The notes beneath the pieces are model-generated. The model did no database searches. It was given only the letters and a program-made list of their open reading frames with translations, and was not told where the DNA came from. The position numbers were made by a program, and so were the translations under genes. Shown one piece after another: positions 56,701-64,000 of a stretch of 64,000 nucleotides of DNA; within the stretch, counting starts at the first letter, position 1; every line of letters begins with the position of its first letter. Origin of the DNA: Psococerastis gibbosa. Lineage: Eukaryota; Arthropoda; Insecta; Psocodea; Psocidae. The DNA lies in assembly GCA_963971405.1 (NCBI GenBank), contig OZ020487.1:38475039-38539038 (forward strand), written 5' to 3'.

Positions 56701-57298
56701 CTGGTAACGTTTGGTTGCAGATGTACAGAGAGAGATTTGTGTGGACTTGCAAGTAGATGATAGTTTTTCATAGGTGGCGCACGAGTCGCCAGTCACAGGT
56801 TAGGCGCCAATATTTAAATTGTGCCTACTTTTCACTCCTAGGACAAGGTAGCATTAAATTAGATATAAGTTATATGGGCAATTCGTATTGTCCGTGGTAC
56901 TCGTAAGTGGGTGAACTGCTGATGGTTGTATGAAAACCTACGCCATTGTGATTGTCTGACTGATTAATTGAATTTATTCGAGCAGAGCCTATAAATAATT
57001 AATTAATATTAATATGAATGTTCATTACAGATGCGCAGAATGTGGAAAAGTTATGGTACGAAAACGAGATTTAGATCGCCACGTAAGCTCGAGGCATTCC
57101 TTTATTAAAGCAAAGGCACCAACTCCAGGTATCCCCATATTAGCGCAAGGACGCCTGCCAAAAGATAAGGAAATAATGCACCTACGACAGGATCTACCTT
57201 CTCAGAAAAAACAAATGTTCTCCCCCTTCAGCAATGAATCTCTTTCGTGTAGAAAAGCGCTTGCGCCCGACCAATCAGATCATGGCTCAGCCCAATAA
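47545..57298 (+). CDS. Prdm13: PR domain zinc finger protein 13 (Prdm13), 3' part
   Basis: Nuclear C2H2 zinc-finger factor of the PRDM family, known for roles in neural cell-fate choice. Exons 47545-47714 (probable), 49194-49429, 50965-51078 and 57031-57298 join in frame (phases 0, 2, 2). They encode the C-terminal finger block: CIYCGKIYSRKYGLKIHIRTH, then CKHCSRPFGDPSNLNKHIRLH, then CAECGKVMVRKRDLDRHVSSRH, followed by a 66-residue tail. The finger order and the phrases YSRKYGLKIH and RPFGDPSNLNKH are diagnostic of PRDM13. The SET-like PR domain and first finger are not in the part I could assemble and should lie upstream. The second and third introns hold a hAT element and a BEL/Pao retrotransposon. 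Confidence 0.9.
47840..47979. mobile_element. Fold-back MITE, GGCG-N3-ATTCCA group (F8)
   Basis: 140 bp; ends AGGAGGCTATTCCACTTGTC and GACAAGTGGAATAGCCGCCT, nearly perfect hairpin. Its arms resemble F2. In a Prdm13 intron. Confidence 0.85.
48026..48261. mobile_element. hAT MITE, CAGTGCCGGATTTA family
   Basis: 236 bp with ends CAGTGCCGGATTTATA and TATAAATCCAGGACTG and an exact 8-bp duplication CCTCTAGC (48018-48025, 48262-48269). In a Prdm13 intron. Confidence 0.92.
48262..49193. other. Prdm13 intron
   Basis: Includes a 36-bp palindrome CATTGAATATATAACAC... (about 48302-48337) and two G runs at 48798 and 48844; no exon. Confidence 0.45.
49194..49429 (+). CDS. Prdm13: Prdm13 exon, zinc finger with YSRKYGLKIH
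   Basis: Acceptor CCCTTTTAG, donor ATAAG|GTACGT; 78 codons plus two bases. A basic/acidic linker is followed by CIYCGKIYSRKYGLKIHI; the second His is completed in the next exon. Confidence 0.93.
49484..50606. mobile_element. hAT element with internal tandem duplication
   Basis: Ends CAGTGGTTCCCAAACT and AGTTTGAGAACCACTG. The first 293 bp (49484-49776) is repeated in tandem from 49777. GTGTAGGC occurs near both ends. No transposase frame. Lies in a Prdm13 intron. Confidence 0.85.
50965..51078 (+). CDS. Prdm13: Prdm13 exon, zinc finger with RPFGDPSNLNKH
   Basis: Acceptor CTCTTCAG, donor ACAG|GTAATT; 114 bases. Completes the preceding finger (RTHTGYKP) and encodes CKHCSRPFGDPSNLNKHIRLH plus the linker EGATPYR. 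Confidence 0.95.
51530..51704. mobile_element. Palindromic MITE, CAGCCTGATCGAGG family
   Basis: Inverted relative to the other two copies; ends GCAGCCTGATCGAGGTG and CGCCTCGATCAGACTGCTG. In the last Prdm13 intron. Confidence 0.85.
51812..52148 (-). repeat. 3' LTR of the BEL/Pao element
   Basis: 337 bp, identical by eye to the 5' LTR, with CTTTT immediately outside. It begins about 140 bases past the pol stop codon. Confidence 0.95.
52287..56318 (-). CDS. BEL/Pao pol polyprotein (protease, RT, RNase H, integrase)
   Basis: 1343 codons, uninterrupted. A CCHC knuckle begins just upstream of the first Met, in the same frame. In order: aspartic protease with LDSGSTLDLIS (about residues 65-85); reverse transcriptase with CDIDNFYRSIQL and YCRFIDDCFF, the FIDD variant of the YxDD box typical of BEL/Pao (about 400-500); RNase H with FGDASQMGW, LEISAIELA and FSDSMIAL (about 640-740); and integrase with a zinc-binding HLL...C..C region and catalytic GIDAFG, RTDNGGNF and GSWEQM (about 1000-1250). 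In-frame stop TAA lies about 80 bases upstream of the Met. All catalytic motifs are intact, so this is probably a functional pol lacking its own gag. Confidence 0.95.
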   Translation of the reverse strand: MSAIHNSLTCPQWRSRYEAPTKQSKNDHEKVMTCFEPAKPAASYATRLGTLTVFVKDKAGFCHNVLCVLDSGSTLDLISANAARKLGLQPSKNKSQLSGISNLTLQSLGSVSITIVSRFDHNKKINLYPEVIPSISHEIPSIPVQSEFAETLSKLSLADPLPFDNKNIEILLGVSTVMDILAYPINNYCTTYHKSNLHWPKPIHSDFGYIIMGKIPVAHPSVLFATTNFVNNENNSRNICDEMKDLFERESIHTEQKNEIIDPEFLAMEEQFISSHQRDPINGSFIVKLPFRHPVSNLGSTKNIAYASFLRLEKRLQKTARSYDSYINTMQDFFNKSHIAKSEIANPYIFNQHIVIKKSSGKSKIVFDPTVKAKHNQTSFNDLLMSGPKLQRDINYVITAARAFPVCISCDIDNFYRSIQLDPEDAEKIHIFTRLDKFGTVSASGKITECKIQHLCYGLTSSPYLALRCVQQLITENEALLPLAATILKYCRFIDDCFFSIQYHDAQAAIDQLIDLLKKGNFQLGKFLSSHPEVLKNLNPEANSMVQLSQSIPILGLHWDPTTDKFKFKIEPFTGPITRRSCTSYLARFYDSLGLLNPCTFWLKHFVQLLWYNPTSTDWDSNLPTDLANKWSSFTNKMTLLSNIEIIRYAAIPDAAQYLTIFGDASQMGWACVAYLVCKNDAGQYKSTLLAAKSKLSSKRIRRTIPQLEISAIELAARFANWFHAGNLPYNIQGTYIFSDSMIALNYLKIPVYRLKVFEANRISAIHELTARFPTFFHHCQSKENPADAATRGLEPEALQNNTLWFQGPELLRQNFPPPSSKNFYPIKIIDKPLQPTLFTNDESVVHPIVQLTIKCSSFTILQRTVAYILRFLANCKKKPNERIVTPLSVQELENAIICIVKAQQAISFQDEIKRITKQQPPSKHLLPLSPFLDGENVLRVGGRLTLSNIPYSAKHPILLPKKCNLSTLLCRLYHARAAHLGTSVSLHLLRQKFYIISSRVLMKKLIFNCVPCAKKSSARPSPIQGDLPVFRTEQTYPFRGTVGIDAFGSYPVKLTSRRNSPTSKLWVLLFVCEFSRAVHLEPIMSMSMKDFLAAFDRFTSRRGLPALCRTDNGGNFVAGGKALTEYSKFLSSNKDEILSSLASRSVTFKHIPAYSPWFGSWEQMIKIARRIIDNIITNNLYYEEYITLFTKVEALINSRPYLTQIEDDSDYLLCPASFLIGGPFFSSPDFIPNNETKSTESYKNRWDRLRSITSAFWRQWHTTVLNTLIQKRKWPRETHNVSVGQLVWVPKLGTVPGTWPLGKITKLYPDHSGTTRVVDVMCSGNLLRRAIRNLKLVPMQGQ
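56491..56827 (-). repeat. 5' LTR of the BEL/Pao element
   Basis: 337 bp, identical by eye to 51812-52148. Bounded by the target duplication CTTTT on the outside and the primer-binding site on the inside. Confidence 0.95.
57031..57298 (+). CDS. Prdm13: Prdm13 last exon, last zinc finger and C terminus
   Basis: Acceptor TTCATTACAG; one base plus 88 codons and TAA. CAECGKVMVRKRDLDRHVSSRH is the last finger; the tail is basic, then Ser/Gln-rich. AATAAA at 57294-57299 overlaps the stop. Confidence 0.93.
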
Positions 57299-57709
57299 AA
57301 AAAAATTTGTTTTGACGTCATTTCTCTATGTATTCCTATACGAAATACATTACTTCATACATCATTTGTACATAAATTAGTTTACAGACTTTATACACTA
57401 TTAATTTTTAATAGGCTATTTTTTAACGGCATTTATAGCCTATTCCTATTGTACATAATTCTTGTGCCTATAAATTGGGTTATTATTAATTATATATTAT
57501 TACGCGGCATCCCTGCTGTAAGTGGATATTTAATGGTGGTAGTGTGCTTTTACTCAAAGTCGGGGGCTTGGGTGTTTAACCCCCCCCCCCCCCCCCCCAG
57601 AAATGCGGGCTGACACCAAACAACAAAACGTTAACCTACTTTCCCTATGACTCAATACTTGTCTACTCGTTGAAGTTAACAAAATCTACAACAGCATACA
57701 CCTTCACTG

Positions 57710-57715
57710 TTTATT
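57710..57715 (-). terminator. Candidate poly(A) signal of the VWC-like gene
   Basis: AATAAA on the minus strand 85 bases past the stop codon at 57800. Confidence 0.55.
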
Positions 57716-57799
57716 GTTAATAATTTCCGCGTTGCTCAATATCACGATAAGCCAATATTCAAATTCAAATTCTAATACAAAGTTATATTCTTAAAAAAC

Positions 57800-57984
57800 T
57801 TATGCAGTTTCTGCTGATTGGAAACAAGTAAGGTATGGTGGTGTCTTGCAGGAGCAAAAAATATTGGACCCAGCTGTCTCCAGTTCCTGTCCAGCTTCCA
57901 GCTCTAAATCTCCAAACTTGCAGGTCTCCTGTGTTCTTTGTCTGATTTTTGTTTTCTTCTTCAGGATCTTATCGTCTTTGTCAG
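57800..57984 (-). CDS. VWC-like secreted protein exon 4, C terminus
   Basis: Acceptor TTATTACAG; 185 bases ending in TAA. Encodes a basic linker and a partial module (CKFGDLELEAGQEL, FCSCKTPPYLTC). Confidence 0.9.
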
Positions 57985-60900
57985 CTGTAATAAATAAAAA
58001 TTGTATTAATTCGAGTTCATTCCTATCATAATGTACTATAGAGATGCATAGATAAAATGTACATGCAGAATTGCCAGCTATGAACATAAATACTTAAGAC
58101 ATTGCGTTGAGCCCACGGCCTTACCAAGTTGAAACTACGAGAGTAGAGCGTATTCCAAACTGTGGGAAACTTGGTAGTGTGCTCAGCGTAGGCAGGGGAA
58201 CATGGTGGGACATGATAACGCACTGAGACTATACCAGTCAGTCTACGTGCGTGGTGAGTCCTGGACACGTCCGAATGTGTTCCACAAGTGGTTCGGAATC
58301 CACTGTGATCAGGAGGTCCACCCTGTCAGTCAACTCCCCTTCCCCCCGAGGTGAAGGAGTCTGCCCTTACGGTGCCCCAAGTTCATAATCAGACTCACTC
58401 CCCCCGCCGGGTTGACAGGGCTGCTTACAGCAGAAATTCAGAAAGCAGGCGTTAGGAAAAAAAAAAACTTACGACATTGCCAACTGATTGGACAGCAACC
58501 TTTGGTTTCATAATAGATTGGAACACATCCACTCCTGATTCTGTCAGCACTATGCAGCTCATAGTCACACTTGAGGTTATAGCAAAAAGGTTCCTCCAGC
58601 ACTCCCTTGAAGTTCTCCTTGCAGTGACAAACTCTACAATCGTCCCCGTAGAACCGTTCACCTTCTATGTACGATTGGTTATTGTATTCACATGTCACCG
58701 TTGCATTTTTCACGCTCTCACCTGAAAAGGTTACCGTATGTTATCGGAGGTAATACAGATTTAATATTTTTGTAACTTTCCGGCCCGCGGGCCTACTATG
58801 GCCATTATTTTTAATCGTTTTAATCGATTAAAAATGTAAGCAAGATAATTTTAAATCACCAAGAATAAATTAATACTAAATGACATAGTATGCCCGCTGT
58901 TAAACAGAATGAAACCTAAGCGTGAGCAAAAATTACTCCTAATTTTATTTGAAGTAAGAGAGTATTATTAAAGGTTAATGGCAATGACTTAAATTTAATA
59001 CTATTTAACAAAGGGTAAGTTGGACTTACAAGTTACAATGCCTGCTGTGTTAATGGTCATTTGAGGACCCACTCCCGAAACGTCACCCCTTTCTCCTGAA
59101 AATAGTCTCCACCCTAATTGTTCGATGACTATGAGGCACCTGCCTCTAATGCCTACTAACACAGCAGGCAATTTAAGACCAACTACCCCTTTCTTACACT
59201 TAACTAGGAAGACCCGGGACCGCCTACTTTACATGCCCTCCAAAGCATGGCCAGAAAATGTAACAAGGGTGGGTTGAACCAACAACCTTTCGGGGGAAAG
59301 TCGGAGTCTGTACCACTACTCTCCATGTCCTGACAATATAGGCACCATTGTCGGCACCACGAATCATTTTTTTCTTCAATTTCATTGAATAAATCATCGA
59401 ATCATTTGGCTGGTAGAATTCAATTCAAAATATTATATATTATAGGCCTAAACGCAACTGTTGGGCACAGTGCTGAGGATCGGCAAAGATGGAGGGAAAT
59501 CGTCAGAGCGGCCAGAAGTCCCCCTGGGCTGATCGCGCCTAATTAAGTCAAGTTAAGTCAGGGTACAGTATACTCACCGCAGGTTTTATCGCTTGAGCAG
59601 CATTTGCCCGGCTGGTACAGGTAGCGGCACCCAGGTTCACTTGGGATAAATAGACCAACGGGACACTCAATGTTGGCACATGTAAAAGAAGGATCAGCAC
59701 CTTCCACTCCGTCCTGGCATACGCACGCAGCCTTACAGCTTCCAAATGGCGTGGAACCTATTCCTTCGCGTATGCTATACGCCTTGCCCCCATAGTGGCA
59801 TTTCGATTTATCTCGGCTTTCATCTAAAATCAGAAATTCTGTTAATGCGCATGTTCACCCCTAAATAACGTAGACAATAAACAATGCAATAGGCTATAAT
59901 TTATTCAGTCATTGACATTATTATTTTTAATTCCCACTGCAAACCCATTGTTATCTAGTGTAAGTTAATTTTATTTGGGGGGGGGGGTCTGGACCCTCTG
60001 ACCCTCCCCCCTAAAATCCGCCCTTGCCTGGCAAGGTGGAGATTTGGGTTCCAATCCCGTTTCCGTCAATTTTCCATGCCTGCCTTCCTCTAATTCTTCT
60101 TCCTTTATTTTTATATTGTGGATAAATGTGTTCATGGCAGTGACATTGACCTTGCGTGTTGTTAGCTTCACTCTCAGGGAATTGTTGTTGACAAGTATGG
60201 TTTAAATGGTTTTTCCATTGTTCGTCTTGTCACAGTCGTTCCACTCGTTCCACCGGCTATCGCCTGACAATCTCTACTATAATTGGAGTGGACTGGAGAA
60301 ACACTATAGAACAGCCATCCCCGAAGTATGGCCACTTCATGATTTTGATGTGGCCCACGGCCTACCTGACAAAAAATTAAAAATTCTGCGAATAGCCTGC
60401 TGCGAGAAACCTAACACTGGAGAAATTGCTGAAGAAAATATTAAACAGTTTCACGGTTATCATTAAATTAAAATATACCATGACTGAGTTGCCCATTAGC
60501 AAAAGCAATCCTGTCCACCAAGGTCGATTTTTCAGAAACCGCAAAAAACTGCTGTGCCGCCACGCCATGAGGTATAACATTACAGTTTTAAAGCTAATTT
60601 TAACAGTATTAGAATTGCTTTTGCGTCTCAATATCTGATTCATCGGATAGAGTATTGAAAAATAAATAAAAATGGCGCGAATATCTCAAAACTGGAAAAA
60701 ATGGAGAGGATTGCTTTTGCTAATAGGCAACTCATGTCAATTTTCATGCTTTCTCATTTTTGCTTTCCAATTTATACGTAGTATAAGGAAAGCTTTGTGA
60801 CGGTCGAAATTTTCGATTCCGAGATTTCAACGGATTTATATGTTTTAAGGTCCCAGGAACCAAAAAAAGTGGTTTTTACGAAATGTCTGTCTGTCTGTCT

Positions 60901-62900
60901 GTCTGTTCGTCGATTTCCGGGCAAACTACTCGGTCGATTTTGATGAAATTCGCCGTGTAGGTTCACAAAAATCATACCTCGGGATCAATTTTTTTTATTT
61001 TGGGCTAACTCAATTTGGGGGGTTTTTATTTTCAAAAAACTTCAAAAAAATGTCTAAAAAAATTATTTCCCAAAAACGGCTCAAACGATTTCTTTTAAAT
61101 TCACATATGTTGTAGTTGTTGTTAATGTTGATAAAATGCGTGGAGTCACTTGCCCCATGATAGTTTGCTTCTGGGGGTAAAAAAATAAAAATGAGTAAAT
61201 TTTAATGGAAAATGACTAAAAAAAAATTTTTTTCTGCGACACCTTTCTATCGATGATTTCTACCTTCAGGTATGTTTTAGGTGTTAAATTGAGTAACGAA
61301 ACCGGACAGGTTGCTTTCCCAAAAAAGTATTTGGTTTTGTACAAAAAATTTTTTGAAAAAATGATAGAAAATTCACGCTCAAATTCATTGCGTGCCCTGC
61401 CAGTATTACTGTGTGGTAATGTGTTGGTCTGACCTATCTAGAATGTACCTCACCACCAGTGACGAGTGACGTCAGGTGTACACCCCCCCCCCCCCCCCGA
61501 GATATCGGAAATTTAACCATAGGACAATTATTTACCATGAAATTACTCATTTTCTCTATTTACTAATTTTGATAAATTGGAAAGCATGTTCGAGTAAACT
61601 CGGACCGGTTCTTTACACCTGTGGCGGCAATAAAGTACATGGCCATTGCAGTGGCTCTCAAGGAAAAAAGGTTGGGGACCAACTAACCCTTTCTTACACT
61701 CAACTAGGAAAGCCCGGGACCTCCTGCTTTACATGCCCTCCAAAGCATGGCCAAAAAATGTAGCAAGTGTGGGACTCGAACCAACAACCTTTCGCGTGTA
61801 AGTCAGTGTCTGTACCACTACTCTTCTTCTTCTCGAGTTGCAATCAATAGATTGGTTTGCAGCCAATGTTGTATTCTTCTACTTCACTCTTGTCTGTTTT
61901 TTACATTCGCTGTTGCTTGAGACTACTCTACATATACTATCACTCATTGTTAAAATTAACTTTGTATAGTTTTACGAATAAAATTAAATTAAAAATTCAC
62001 AACCGGTTTCGGCTCACGCCATCGTCAAGTGATGCGATTGAAAACAGATAAAACAAAAGGTATGCAAGCTAAAACAAAATAAAACTCATTGTCAGGATAA
62101 CACACAGCATCGCATAAAGTAAACAATTTAAATTGAACAATTAAACATTAACCAATGGAAGCGCCAACAATGGGGAACTACTTAAAAAGGTTATGTCATT
62201 AAGTAAAATTAAAAATAAAATTAAGTAAAACCCGACACTCCGTCCGCCTTTGCCCAACATATAAACACCCACAACCATGCCTGTGATTTCGATAATTTTA
62301 AGATCTTACATGTAGCCAACAAGGGGAAACTTCTTGATAATTTAGAAACCATTGAGATTAGGGAAGCTATGGTTAAAAACAAATCATTACTTAATGACAT
62401 AACCTTTTTAAGTAGTGCCCCCTTGTTGGCGCTTCCATTGGTTAATGTTTAATTGTTCAATTTAAATTGTTTACTTTATGCGATCCTGTGTGTTATCCTG
62501 ACAATGAGTTTTATTTTGTTTTAGCTTGCATACCTTTTGTTTTATCTGTTTTCAATCGCACTTGACGATGGCGTGAGCCGAAACCGGTTGTGAATTTTTA
62601 ATTTAATTTTATTCGTAAAACTATACAAAGTTAATTTTAACAATGAGTGACAGCAAGTTTTACAAACTTACTAAGGAGACTATTATGTTTATACATATAC
62701 TATGTCCAATGATAACCCAAAAAATACTTACACTGTGTGCAATCAAAACTCGTAGGACAGGGAGCATCGTTCTCCTTCCTCGGTACGCAGCCCAGCTCGG
62801 CATAGTAGGTGTTGATGAGAGTTCTGGGGCAGTCATCGGATTCAGCAGAAGCTACCACAATGGCCCCGGCCAACAATGGCCAAACAAACAAAAGACGCAT
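57800..62900 (-). CDS. Secreted cysteine-rich protein with VWC-like modules (complete, 4 exons, 282 aa)
   Basis: Exons 62732-62900, 59578-59823, 58473-58721 and 57800-57984 join through three phase-1 introns into 282 residues. Exon 1 has a signal peptide (MRLLFVWPLLAGAIVVASA) and a short 4-Cys segment. Exons 2 and 3 each encode one 10-Cys module of von Willebrand C type, for example CEYNNQSYIEGERF, CRVCHC, CYNLKC and GCCPISWQC. Exon 4 has a Lys-rich linker and half a module with CSC. VWC domains bind extracellular ligands such as BMPs in the chordin and kielin families; the ligand here is unknown. Symmetrical phase-1 exons suggest module duplication. Splice sites are all GT-AG. I recognise the domain, not the orthologue. 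Confidence 0.92.
58105..58455 (-). repeat. Family C repeat beside the exon 3 donor of the VWC gene
   Basis: Full reversed copy whose CGCCTGCTTTC end lies less than 20 bases from the donor at 58472. Confidence 0.8.
58473..58721 (-). CDS. VWC-like secreted protein exon 3, second module
   Basis: Acceptor CTTTTCAG, donor C|GTAAGT; 249 bases. Cys pattern CEYNNQSY, DDCRVCHC, FCYNLKC, GCVPIYY and GCCPISWQC. A family-C repeat was inserted less than 20 bases beyond the donor. Confidence 0.95.
59193..59335 (-). repeat. SINE S2 with tRNA(Glu)-like head
   Basis: Same head and body as 9741-9893; the B box is mutated (GGTTCAACCC). In intron 2 of the VWC gene. Confidence 0.8.
59455..59542 (+). pseudogene. 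Short LINE RT C-terminal remnant
   Basis: Frame EDRQRWREIVRAARSPPGL then stop; resembles the end of LINE ORF2. Between S2 and exon 2 of the VWC gene. Confidence 0.45.
59578..59823 (-). CDS. VWC-like secreted protein exon 2, first module
   Basis: Acceptor GATTTTAG, donor G|GTGAGT; 246 bases. Cys pattern CHYGGKAY, CKAACVC, FTCANIEC, GCRYLY and KCCSSDKTC fits a VWC module. Confidence 0.93.
60236..60466 (+). CDS. Unidentified terminal exon nested in the VWC gene intron
   Basis: A strong acceptor (pyrimidine tract then CTTGTCACAG) is followed by 76 open codons and TAA. The peptide includes RLSPDNLYYNWSGLEKHY and WPLHDFDVAHGLPDKKL and looks protein-like in composition. It lies on the opposite strand from the VWC gene, between that gene's exons 1 and 2. 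AATAAA occurs about 190 bases downstream, past a fold-back MITE. I found no other exons and recognise no family. Confidence 0.4.
   Translation, partial: SFHSFHRLSPDNLYYNWSGLEKHYRTAIPEVWPLHDFDVAHGLPDKKLKILRIACCEKPNTGEIAEENIKQFHGYH
60480..60738. mobile_element. Fold-back MITE in the VWC gene intron
   Basis: Ends TGAGTTGCCCATTAGCAAAA and TTTTGCTAATAGGCAACTCA; only about 45 bp at each end pair. Starts just past the stop codon of the orphan exon at 60236-60466. Confidence 0.7.
60762..61585 (+). repeat. Family E repeat, full length
   Basis: 824 bp in the first intron of the VWC gene; same order of segments, with C run at 61483-61498. Confidence 0.82.
61672..61832 (-). repeat. SINE S2 with tRNA(Glu)-like head
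   Basis: Same head and body; B box GGTTCGAGTCC intact. In intron 1 of the VWC gene. Confidence 0.8.
61940..62650 (+). mobile_element. Truncated Penelope-like element with about 260-bp inverted repeats
   Basis: Arms 61940-62205 and 62390-62650 are near-perfect inverted copies. Between them and into the right arm runs the end of a Penelope-type protein (FDNFKILHVANKGKLLDNLE, then NKSLLNDITF). Each arm carries TTGACGA-GGC-GTGA-GCC-GAAAC, a hammerhead-like core. It lies in the first intron of the VWC gene. Confidence 0.75.
62732..62900 (-). CDS. VWC-like secreted protein exon 1
   Basis: 56 codons plus one base, donor T|GTAAGT. Signal peptide, then CPRTLINTYYAELGC. The frame is open further upstream, but the start is set at MRLLF by the signal peptide and the TATA box 40 bp upstream. 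Confidence 0.9.
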
Positions 62901-62939
62901 AGTCGACGGTTGCCAAAGCACAACTGGCCAATCTGGTTG

Positions 62940-62947
62940 TTTATATA
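62940..62947 (-). promoter_or_regulatory. TATA box of the VWC-like gene
   Basis: TATATAAA on the minus strand, 40 bp upstream of the start codon. A CCAGTT initiator-like site lies about 25 bp downstream of it. Confidence 0.55.
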
Positions 62948-63120
62948 ATATGGCCATCAAGTACCTACCCATGACCTTCACACATCGTACATGTACCGGG
63001 TGCCCAGGAAGCTGAGCTGAGCGCATCATCATGTAGAATTTCTTGAAAGAGTTTAAACGTCCGATTTAACCTACAGCTATTCACCCTTTGAGAATAAATA
63101 ACATTATAATTTATATTTAT

Positions 63121-63369
63121 ATGAGTCGCATAGAAGCAAAAGGGGCAAAGTCCATTTAATTTAATATTTCGGGAGAGCAAAAAGAACTATAGCTATGTAC
63201 CCTGCGAATGCATCTAAACCCAATTTTTGAACAGAATTTTTGGCCAGAATTAGCTTCTGATAATTAATTCAATGAACCGATTTTTATTTCAATCAGAGGA
63301 ATCTACTGGCGCCAAAAACTAAATTTCAAAAATTTGTGGACTTTGTCCGTTTTGCTTCTATGCCATTCA
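63121..63369. mobile_element. MITE related to family L
   Basis: Ends ATGAGTCGCATAGAAGCAAA and TTTGCTTCTATGCCATTCAT; the terminal motif AGAAGCAAAAGGGGCAAAGTCC resembles that of 33547-34107. Just upstream of the VWC gene promoter. Confidence 0.7.
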
Positions 63370-63649
63370 TATATATATTGGTAACGGCGGAATTAGCTAT
63401 TGCCTAAATTTTCTGGCTATTCTTCGGAGGGAATGTAAATCAGGCGGTCCTAGTAGAGTGTAAGAGTGTTGTATAGTCGCTAGGTTGGATTGGTATATAG
63501 CAATGCATTACTATATTTCTAGATTTACGCTTTGATTTTTTTTTTTAAGCGGGTTCCTATGAGGAATTTGCGCTAGGAAATTGGGGATGTTTACCGATTA
63601 TTTTGTGGGAGAAGGTTATCTGCTCTGTTGTGTAAGTAGGGGGGGGGGG

Positions 63650-63882
63650 CAGTGGCGGCGCTAGAAATTTTAAGGTGGGGGGCCATGGAGGGGCATGACT
63701 TCTATCTGGGGGGGCCAATGAAAAAACAAAACACTTTTCATTGGGAGTAGGTATACCGTTCAATAATTCTGCAATTTAACAAGATGTAAAATATCTCAAA
63801 ACTGGGGGGGGGGGCCCCGGAGGGGCCGGAGAAACTTTTGGGGGGCCAGGCCCCCTCGGGCACCCCCGTAGTGCCGCCACTG
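63650..63882. mobile_element. hAT MITE, CAGTGGCGGC family
   Basis: 233 bp with ends CAGTGGCGGCGCTAG and TAGTGCCGCCACTG; the 8-bp flanks are all G on both sides. Strongly G/C-run rich. Confidence 0.82.
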
Positions 63883-64000
63883 GGGGGGGTTAAATATTGA
63901 AGAAGAGGCCGGTGGCTCTTAGGAACTGTATGATATTATTGTATCTGTGGCTGTTGTGTTGTAGACTTTGATTTAGCTTTAGATTTAGCTATTATTTATT

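Larger units (their letters stand above)
51812..56827 (-). mobile_element. BEL/Pao LTR retrotransposon, very young, gag deleted
   Basis: Two 337-bp LTRs (51812-52148 and 56491-56827) read as identical, flanked by a 5-bp target duplication CTTTT (51807-51811 and 56828-56832). LTR ends are TAG...CTA in element orientation. Just inside the 5' LTR, TGGTCCTTCGTC is a tRNA primer-binding site candidate. The pol frame is intact. Between LTR and pol there is only a 77-base leader, an ATG at 56413 with a 15-codon frame, and a CCHC zinc knuckle; the body of gag is missing. Identical LTRs mean recent insertion. It lies in the last Prdm13 intron, opposite in orientation to the gene. Confidence 0.96.

Noticed and set aside
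62643..62948. 101-codon plus-strand frame.
   Set aside because: Antisense to the signal-peptide exon of the VWC gene.

Overview
This is AT-rich nuclear DNA from an animal, most likely an arthropod (hexapod or crustacean; I do not name a species). Coding sequence comes as short exons with GT-AG (one GC-AG) introns of 1-6 kb, the two best promoters have a TATA box about 31-34 bp upstream of a TCA-type initiator, and most of the window is nested transposons.

Layout. (1) 1-21.3 kb, minus strand: two tandem trypsin-fold genes with the same exon plan. Upstream gene A (21257 to 15504) is complete in four exons and has lost catalytic His57 and Ser195, so it should be a dead serine protease homologue. 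Downstream gene B (6538 to 1380) keeps His57 and Asp102; its Ser195 exon lies left of the window. (2) 25.5-36.5 kb, plus strand: exons of radial spoke protein 3 (RSPH3), with an unassigned terminal exon at 41.6 kb. (3) 47.5-57.3 kb, plus strand: the 3' half of Prdm13 with its last three zinc fingers; its last intron holds a very young BEL/Pao retrotransposon. (4) 57.8-62.9 kb, minus strand: a complete four-exon secreted cysteine-rich protein with VWC-like modules, all introns in phase 1. An unidentified plus-strand terminal exon lies inside its first intron.

The rest is mobile DNA: hAT MITEs with 8-bp target duplications and long G or C runs; fold-back MITEs that appear to swap internal modules; TTAA MITEs; tRNA-related SINEs; 3' ends of several LINEs; three Penelope-like insertions (one broken full-length copy, one 210-bp derivative, one inverted-repeat copy with a hammerhead-like core); and a 4.2-kb element with CACT...AGTG ends and arrays of degenerate palindromes. 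Target duplications let several nestings be resolved, notably SINE < hAT MITE < 4.2-kb element < further insertions at 10.3-14.7 kb, and LINE < Penelope element at 38.1-41.2 kb.

The host genes show no operon-like linkage; only the two protease genes are evidently related by local duplication. No rRNA, CRISPR or prokaryotic feature was seen.
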